DNA from: Planctomycetota bacterium
Lineage (GTDB): Bacteria; Planctomycetota; Brocadiia; SM23-32
Length of the DNA: 10,000 bases
Reading direction: 5' to 3'
Assembly: GCA_030604585.1 (NCBI GenBank)
Contig: JAUVVP010000034.1
Span: forward strand, 1 to 10,000
Under the pieces are notes generated by a model that worked only from the letters and a program-made list of their open reading frames with translations, had not been told where the DNA came from and made no database searches. Shown piece by piece: positions 4,960 through 10,000 of this stretch; the first letter of the stretch is position 1, and each line of letters starts with the position of its first letter. Both the position numbers and the translations under genes were made by a program.

Positions 4960-7635
4960 CTACTTCGCCTTGGCCGCCACGGTCCACTTCACCGGCTTGG
5001 GTCCCGGGGGAAAAGTGACCTTCCCCGTCGTACGGTCGAGCAGGATCTTGTCGTTTCGGGCCGTCATGCCGCCCCGGCGCACGTAGGCGTCGGGTTCGCC
5101 GGTCAGGACGTAGATGTCGGTATCCCGATTCCATTCCAGCCGGTCGCCGCCGGCGCTTAGGCGCTCGGCCCCCTCATAATCGACACGGACCTCTCCCTGG
5201 GCGATGCCACGCTGGACGACGGGCCCTTCCGCGCCCTCGACCTGCTCGAGGAAGAGCTGGAGGAGCTGGGCGACCAGCGTGCACGTGCCGTCGCGCACCT
5301 CGACGCTGTCGCGCGCTATGACCTGTTGGAGCTGGCTGCCGGCGCCGAAGACCGCCTCGGCGGAGCCGGACCGCAGCTCCCAGGCCCGTTCTCCCTTCCG
5401 GGTGAAGTGGACCTCATCTTCGGCCCACATGTGACGCAGTTTGCCGGCCTCATCGGATTCCAATCGGAGCGTCTCGCTCTTCAACGAAGCGCCCGGAAGG
5501 TCGGCGTTTACCTTGCCCGAGAACCTGGCCTCGTTGTCCGCCAGGTCCAGCTCCACGCTCTTGCTCCAACTGATGATCCCGGTGGTGGCGTCGCCTTCCA
5601 GCATCGTGAGCACACCGCCCGTGGGCGAAGTGACCATTTCCCGGGGCGGGCTCACGACGATCTCATCGCTGGCCAGCCGCCAGTGCCCGGTCGTCGCCGG
5701 GAGCAGTGCCGGCGGCGTCGCCTCCTTCTCTGGTTCGCCGCTTTCGACTCCGGCGCCGGTCTGCGCCGGCGCCGGCTCCCCGTGCTCGGAACGTGCCTCC
5801 ATCACGGCGTTGCCGATCGCCACGATCTTCACCGGCTCCATCTCCAGGTCGAACGTCACCTCCAGGCTTTCGCCGCTGATGGACTGCTCGCCCCGGCGCG
5901 CGGTCGCCTGGCCGGTGAAGGTGGCGACCGGAACGGGACGCTGCAAGAAGCTCATCTGCTCATGCCACTCGATATCGGTGCGAAGGGGCTCCTCCTCGCC
6001 GGCACTGCCTGCTGCTCCTGCGGACGGCGCCACCGTCAGGCGGCCCGGGGCCGGGCATTCCAGGCTCTCGTGCACGTTATCCAGGATCACGTGTGCCGAG
6101 GTGATGGAGTGCTGCCCGAGGGTGAGGTTGACAGACTCGCCTGGGCCGGCCAGCAGATCCACCGTGTCGTGCACGGCGTCCCAGACGAGCCGGTCGCAGC
6201 GCACGTCCGGCCCGCCGCCGGGAGACTGGTCGCGCACCACGACGTCCCCCTCTGCTTCGACCTTGCGTATCTGATTCGTGTCGGGCTCGAATGTGAGGGC
6301 CAGTTGCCGGCAGGTAAGCGAGCCCTTCTGCTGTCGGGCCGTCACCTGTCCCTCGAAGGTGGCCACGTGAAGGGCCACCGGATAGGTCATGGAGGTCGCC
6401 CAGGTTACTTCCACCGGTGCGTCGGCCGTCAGGAGTGAAGGACCAATGCTCCTGGCTCGCCTCTCCGGGGCCGGCTGGGGGGCTGTCTCCTCCTTCGGCG
6501 GCGCCTTCCACAGCAGCGTGCCGGGCCCTTCGACATGGAACCTGTCGTTGATGCGATGGAACTTCAGCTTCTGCGCGGTCATCTCGAACTCAGGCGTCGT
6601 CAGCAGGCATGGCGCGCCGGTCAGCACGCCCGTCTGCGTCACGTTGTCCCAGTTCAGCTTTTCGCCGCGCACCACCTGGTCCCCGTAGGTCAGTTGCGCA
6701 TCCCCGATGGCTACGATTTCGCTCACCTCCAACTCGTCCTTGCCCTCGGTCTCGCCCAGCAGAACGGTCACTTGGTCGCCGCTGAGGAACTTCTCGCCGC
6801 AGACTGCACGAACGTTGTCGAAGAAGTCAACCTTCCGTGCCAGGTGCTGGTAGACCATATTGCCGTCGCAGGTGATGACGACTTCCCGGCTTGCCCCTTC
6901 GTCGGTTGCCTCCTCGAGGGCGGCGGCCAGAAAGTCGTCCGAGACATCGTACAGGTGCGCCTCGACATCCTCGAGGATGGTTATGTTCTTCAGTGCCACC
7001 TCTACGGTCAGTCCCTTGCCGCTGACCACCAGCGCCGGCGTCCGGTTGCCGTCGCTGTCCACCTTGTCCTTGCGGATTCGCACCGGCTCGTCGGAGACCA
7101 GCATGCGCTCCCTCACGCGGTAGACCACCCTGTCGGCCCTTATCTCGAAGTCTTCCCCGCGCACCACGACATTCTCAAAGAGGCGCAGCAGACCGTTAGC
7201 CTCATCCAACTCGCCGCGCTCCCCCTTTACCTCCATCTGCCCATGTCCGCCTTCAGTGGGCCACACGGTGACCACCGGCCCAAAGATGTCGTAGACCTTG
7301 TCCCGGAGCACCGCTCGCTCGCCCTCCACCACGGCTTCTTCCCGGTTCTCCTCGGGGTCCCTCAGCACGTGGGTGAAGCCGACCCACTCGGCCCGCATGT
7401 CGTCGGACGGGGGCTCCCGGCCGGCTTCAGACCCCGCGGCAGGTTCGGTCTCTTCGGGCCGTGCGGACGGCCTCTCAAAGGCAGAAGGCGGGCCCTGCCC
7501 CCCGACCGCCTCCCCAGCCGGCCGGGCTCGACGCTGCGGATCGTCGCTCACGAACGCGTAGACAATGAGCGCAAGGCCCCCCAGAACGAGGAGCACGAAA
7601 CCGACGCGCAGCGATAGTCTGAATGCTCTGTCCAT
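4960..7635 (-). CDS. Membrane-anchored LptC-like/multi-LptA (OstA-like) periplasmic bridge protein
   Basis: An 891-residue protein with a short basic N-terminus, one membrane segment (about 11-29, VGFVLLVLGGLALIVYAFV) and a disordered Pro/Glu/Ala-rich linker (about 32-80), so the bulk lies in the periplasm. Residues about 100-190 resemble LptC (ELDEANGLLRLFENVVVRG, then ADRVVYRVRERMLVSDEPVRI). Several LptA/OstA-like beta-jellyroll segments follow, each with a pattern such as 'v.A.Gda.l...d..v.g..l.wd..t....l.G.p': near 305-360, 425-520, 570-615, 700-790 and 808-873. E. coli LptC and LptA have about 190 residues and one such domain each, and form the periplasmic bridge carrying LPS from the inner-membrane ABC transporter to LptD. 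Here anchor and bridge appear fused into one chain. Further Pro/Ala/Glu-rich linkers at about 378-396, 535-550 and 618-648 divide the modules. It follows an AsmA-like gene and precedes the LarA-like gene. Its ribosome site is weak (GGGAAG before ATG 7635). Domain borders are by eye. Confidence 0.8.
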   Translation of the reverse strand: MDRAFRLSLRVGFVLLVLGGLALIVYAFVSDDPQRRARPAGEAVGGQGPPSAFERPSARPEETEPAAGSEAGREPPSDDMRAEWVGFTHVLRDPEENREEAVVEGERAVLRDKVYDIFGPVVTVWPTEGGHGQMEVKGERGELDEANGLLRLFENVVVRGEDFEIRADRVVYRVRERMLVSDEPVRIRKDKVDSDGNRTPALVVSGKGLTVEVALKNITILEDVEAHLYDVSDDFLAAALEEATDEGASREVVITCDGNMVYQHLARKVDFFDNVRAVCGEKFLSGDQVTVLLGETEGKDELEVSEIVAIGDAQLTYGDQVVRGEKLNWDNVTQTGVLTGAPCLLTTPEFEMTAQKLKFHRINDRFHVEGPGTLLWKAPPKEETAPQPAPERRARSIGPSLLTADAPVEVTWATSMTYPVALHVATFEGQVTARQQKGSLTCRQLALTFEPDTNQIRKVEAEGDVVVRDQSPGGGPDVRCDRLVWDAVHDTVDLLAGPGESVNLTLGQHSITSAHVILDNVHESLECPAPGRLTVAPSAGAAGSAGEEEPLRTDIEWHEQMSFLQRPVPVATFTGQATARRGEQSISGESLEVTFDLEMEPVKIVAIGNAVMEARSEHGEPAPAQTGAGVESGEPEKEATPPALLPATTGHWRLASDEIVVSPPREMVTSPTGGVLTMLEGDATTGIISWSKSVELDLADNEARFSGKVNADLPGASLKSETLRLESDEAGKLRHMWAEDEVHFTRKGERAWELRSGSAEAVFGAGSQLQQVIARDSVEVRDGTCTLVAQLLQLFLEQVEGAEGPVVQRGIAQGEVRVDYEGAERLSAGGDRLEWNRDTDIYVLTGEPDAYVRRGGMTARNDKILLDRTTGKVTFPPGPKPVKWTVAAKAK

Positions 7636-7647
7636 GTTCTTCCCGGC

Positions 7648-7938
7648 TCAGGTCGCGCGATATTGCCTGAGAACACGTCCCGTTGCCGCCCGCCGCGGCG
7701 CAGACGGCCGGGCGCCCGTTTCCTGCACCGAGAGGGCCGCTCCCGCCGTCAGATGCCCGCCGCCCTCGTCCACGCTGATGAGTGTCGCACGGGCGGCTGC
7801 CTGTTCATCGGCGCTCACCCGGGCCGTGTTGGTCCCCACGTGCCGCAGGTTGACCGGCCCGGCCGCCGACTGCCCGTCTGCGATGGGCGTCAGGTCGCCG
7901 TGGGCAGTGCCGCCTGCCCCTGTGCAATGCGTGGTCAC
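7648..7938 (-). CDS. Possible small ORF of unknown function (96 codons, doubtful)
   Basis: The 320-base gap between the AsmA-like and Lpt-like genes has one open frame compatible with a gene. A GTG at 7938 has GAGG 5 nt upstream (7944-7947), starts 17 nt after the AsmA-like stop and ends 12 nt before the Lpt-like ATG, as an operon gene would. By hand count about 79% of third codon positions are G or C, but second positions are also high (about 66%), higher than expected for a real gene here. The product (VTTHCTGAGGTAHG... to LRQYRAT) is hydrophilic and rich in Ala, Gly, Thr and Arg, with no signal peptide, membrane segment or motif I recognise. The same frame stays open far into the AsmA-like gene, which weakens the case, since GC-rich DNA readily gives long open frames. 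If it is not a gene, the gap holds nothing else I can identify: no promoter or clear terminator hairpin. Confidence 0.3.
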   Translation of the reverse strand: MTTHCTGAGGTAHGDLTPIADGQSAAGPVNLRHVGTNTARVSADEQAAARATLISVDEGGGHLTAGAALSVQETGARPSAPRRAATGRVLRQYRAT

Positions 7939-7955
7939 CTGTGCCTCGGTTCGGA

Positions 7956-10000
7956 TCAGTCTTGCGGCGGCGCTTCCGATTTGCCGCCCAGGATCGGGCT
8001 GAACAGGACGCTGCGGAGGCTGGCCAGAGGCCACGTTATCTTGCTGAGCACCTGGGATTCGAAGACCGGCTCCTGGATTGTGCCCGAAACGTCGAGCCGG
8101 ACGAGCTGGCTCTCCACGGCCTGGAGCAGCCACCCCACAACGGGGCTCACGATGGGAATCCCGGCGCCCTGCTCGGGCGCGCCGATGGCCACCATCGTCA
8201 GGCCCAACCTCCCGTCGAGCCACACGGCGCCGTAGCCGGAGATGTTCAGTCCCCCGCCCGTCAGGTCGAATGCGCCTATGGTGACCTCGTCGCCGCGCAA
8301 GGTGAAGCGCATCTCTCCCCGCGCGGGGGTCTTCTTATCGCCTGGCATGCCCAGGTGCAGGACATTCAATGTCTTGACGAAGAAAGGCGTCTGCCACAGG
8401 TGTCCTTCGGTGAGGGCTATGGTGCCTTTGCCGCTGGTACTCTCCGGCTCGCCGACCATGCCGCCAAGGGCAACGGTCCCGGTGAGGCGGCCGGACACCC
8501 CGCTCTCTTCGCCGGCCAGGCGTTCAACCAGTCGAGCCAGCTCCAGGTTGGTGAAGCGCGCCCTGGCACCGTAACTGGGCAGTTCTGTTTCGGCGCCGTA
8601 GTAGACGATGAGCGCCCCATTGAAATCGCCGCCGCACGTGATGCCGGTGAAGTCGTTGCTGATGGCGCGCTGTTCGGTGATGAGCAACTGCCCTGAAAAG
8701 GCCTCGATCGGCACGGGCAGCAGTTTCGGCAGCAGCGCCACGTCCCTCAAGTCCATGTCTATCAAGTAGTGAAGCGGAGTCTCGTCCTGCCCGTCATAGA
8801 ACACCTTGCCGTTCAGCGAGGCGACCCCCTGCGGCTGGACCTCTTCCCAGACGCGTTCTCCCACGCCCGGGACGGCCTTGAGCAGTTCCTTGCTCAACAC
8901 CAGGTCCCTGACGGTCACGTAGAGCTCGGCCCGGTCGGCCTGCGGCTCGAAGGTTCCCCGCAGCTCCACAGTGCTGCTGGTCTGAATCCCCCCGTCCGCC
9001 TGCTCGTCGGTGACTATGGTGGCCGTGAAGTGCTCGACAAGGACCTTGCCCGCCTCGGCCCTGATGGTGCCGGCCGCATCCGTGAGGGGCATGCTGAGGA
9101 ACTGCGGCCCGAGACGGCCGCCGTGGCATTCGATCAGGGCGGCGTAGGACATCCGGTCGGAGTCGGGCGCGTCCCTCAGCACGATGGCGGCGTCGAGGTT
9201 GACTTCCGGGCGCAGCATCTCCCATATCTGCCCTCCGACGCCGGGAACGGCCTTGACCAGCTCCTCATCCGTCCTCAGATTGCGCACCCTGACGCTGAGG
9301 ACGCTGTCCCGCCGCTCTCGGTCCACGAACCCGTCCACGACGAAAGGCGCCGCCGAGGCGCCTCCCTGGCCCCCGTCCGGTTGCACGATGATGCCGCGCA
9401 GGTCCCGCAGTCGAACGCCGCTGCTGTCCGCCACTACCGTGCCGCTGACCTGCTCCAGGGGCAGGGGCAGCTCCCCGGGGCGGAGCGTCACCCCTCGCAG
9501 CTCGGTTACCGCAGCGAAGCGCATGGGTTCGCCCGGTCCGGGCTTCGTCAGCGTGAGTGTGAGGCGGCTCCGACCGGCGGGCCTGAGACGTTCCCACAGG
9601 TCTGGTCCTACGCCGGGGATGGCCTCGATGCTTGCGCGGCAGAGGGGCAGGCCTGTGGCCTCGACCGTGCAGGAGCCGCCGCCTCCCGCCATCTGGAACG
9701 CTCCGTTCACGCGGACCTGTGTCGCCGGCACCTCGCCGGCCTCCTGGCCGAACTCCTCCGCCGGGATCACGCCCGTGACGTCCTTTATGACGACGCTCGT
9801 GTTGGTGATCTCCACCAATCCGTTGACCGAACTGAGGCGCGCCGGAAAGAACTTCGTTCTGAGGCCGCCCTGCGTCAGACGCAGCTTGAAAGAGTAACCG
9901 ACGCGCCCCTCCGGACGCGACGTGACGGCCCCCTGGAGGGCCAGACCTCCTTCCAGCCGGTAATCGTTCCAGACCCTCCGGCCGAAGGGGATCTGCTGCC
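7956..10000 (-). CDS. AsmA/TamB-like periplasmic protein with three ~124-residue repeats (5' end outside window)
   Basis: The frame is open to the window edge, so at least 681 residues are present and the N-terminus, where an anchor or signal sequence is expected, is missing; a TTG at 9818 is internal. The protein is a long series of beta-strands in the style of AsmA/TamB/YhdP proteins, which form hydrophobic grooves that carry lipids between the inner and outer membranes. The last ~200 residues look like an AsmA C-terminal region: GRLTGTVALGG, GKGTIALTEGHLWQTPF, MRFTLRGDEVTIGAFDLTGGGLNISGYGAVWLDGRLGL (given in parts), then LDVSGTIQEPVF near the end, a pattern common in this family. Before this lie three repeats, each with AxPGVGxxxWExxxP. 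It is followed on the same strand by the LptC/LptA-like gene, consistent with a shared role in outer-membrane building. The lipid handled, and the exact subfamily (AsmA, TamB or DUF3971-like), cannot be settled from this part. Confidence 0.75.
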   Translation of the reverse strand, partial: QQIPFGRRVWNDYRLEGGLALQGAVTSRPEGRVGYSFKLRLTQGGLRTKFFPARLSSVNGLVEITNTSVVIKDVTGVIPAEEFGQEAGEVPATQVRVNGAFQMAGGGGSCTVEATGLPLCRASIEAIPGVGPDLWERLRPAGRSRLTLTLTKPGPGEPMRFAAVTELRGVTLRPGELPLPLEQVSGTVVADSSGVRLRDLRGIIVQPDGGQGGASAAPFVVDGFVDRERRDSVLSVRVRNLRTDEELVKAVPGVGGQIWEMLRPEVNLDAAIVLRDAPDSDRMSYAALIECHGGRLGPQFLSMPLTDAAGTIRAEAGKVLVEHFTATIVTDEQADGGIQTSSTVELRGTFEPQADRAELYVTVRDLVLSKELLKAVPGVGERVWEEVQPQGVASLNGKVFYDGQDETPLHYLIDMDLRDVALLPKLLPVPIEAFSGQLLITEQRAISNDFTGITCGGDFNGALIVYYGAETELPSYGARARFTNLELARLVERLAGEESGVSGRLTGTVALGGMVGEPESTSGKGTIALTEGHLWQTPFFVKTLNVLHLGMPGDKKTPARGEMRFTLRGDEVTIGAFDLTGGGLNISGYGAVWLDGRLGLTMVAIGAPEQGAGIPIVSPVVGWLLQAVESQLVRLDVSGTIQEPVFESQVLSKITWPLASLRSVLFSPILGGKSEAPPQD
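8634..9671 (-). repeat. Three tandem protein-level repeats of ~124 residues inside the AsmA-like gene
   Basis: Each unit holds a beta-strand (for example LSVRVRNL or LYVTVRDL), a short helix, then the hallmark AIPGVGPDLWERLRP, AVPGVGGQIWEMLRP or AVPGVGERVWEEVQP at bases 9579-9623, 9207-9251 and 8832-8876. Next come a strand pair and a segment of the type LRGVTLRPGELPLPLEQVSG, CHGGRLGPQFLSMPLTDAAG or LRDVALLPKLLPVPIEAFSG. Hallmark starts are 124 and 125 codons apart. Copies are diverged in sequence, so this is an old internal duplication rather than a recent DNA repeat. Confidence 0.8.

Noticed and set aside
5326..7617. Plus-strand open frames of 370 codons (5326-6438) and 360 codons (6535-7617)
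   Set aside because: Both are antisense to the Lpt-like gene, which has a membrane anchor and repeated OstA-like strands. The plus frames have shadow-like His/Arg/Gly-rich composition.
8832..9623. PGVG repeats read as helix-hairpin-helix DNA-binding motifs
   Set aside because: The PGVG turn resembles HhH hairpins, but each copy sits inside a beta-rich AsmA-like envelope protein, with a conserved Trp and Pro after the turn, so DNA binding is unlikely.
9816..9818. TTG as the start of the AsmA-like gene (620 residues)
   Set aside because: The frame continues open to the window end and reads as ordinary beta-strand-rich sequence (for example GRVGYSFKLRLTQGGL), so the gene starts outside.

Overview
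This is a GC-rich window packed with genes from a Gram-negative-type bacterium. It has outer-membrane transport proteins (LptC/LptA-like and AsmA-like), very long envelope proteins with repeated beta-rich domains, and sugar-degradation genes with strong Shine-Dalgarno sites. Together these suggest a Planctomycetota/PVC-type lineage or a relative. That placement is inferred from gene content and style only; the window has no rRNA or other marker gene.

Left half, plus strand (1-3597): four genes with short gaps (17, 29 and 24 nt) look like one transcription unit. They are the 3' end of a GH78-type alpha-L-rhamnosidase, a YdjC/ChbG-family carbohydrate deacetylase, a Gfo/Idh/MocA-family NAD(P)-dependent sugar oxidoreductase, and a well-conserved PdxB (4-phosphoerythronate dehydrogenase, vitamin B6 synthesis). 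The first three fit a glycan-degradation cassette: removal of terminal rhamnose, deacylation, then oxidation or epimerisation of a released sugar. PdxB is the odd member and may simply be carried on the same transcript.

Right half, minus strand (10000 down to 3613): a gene set runs towards the first one and meets pdxB tail to tail with only 15 nt between stops. In transcription order it holds a large AsmA/TamB-like protein (5' end outside the window) with three copies of a ~124-residue repeat; a possible 96-codon ORF in an otherwise gene-free gap; an 891-residue membrane-anchored protein with an LptC-like region followed by several LptA/OstA-like segments; and a LarA-family (nickel-pincer) hydroxyacid racemase/epimerase. 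The AsmA-like and LptC/LptA-like proteins would both span the periplasm, so this part looks like an envelope lipid or LPS transport locus. The LarA-like enzyme follows it on the same strand but probably has an unrelated metabolic job, perhaps on sugar acids.

I see no tRNA, rRNA, CRISPR array, insertion sequence or phage gene. The only stretch over 300 bases without a confident gene is 7636-7955, described as a doubtful small ORF. The most noteworthy items are the fused multi-domain Lpt-bridge protein, the triple repeat in the AsmA-like protein, the atypical LarA homologue, and PdxB in a glycan-degradation operon.
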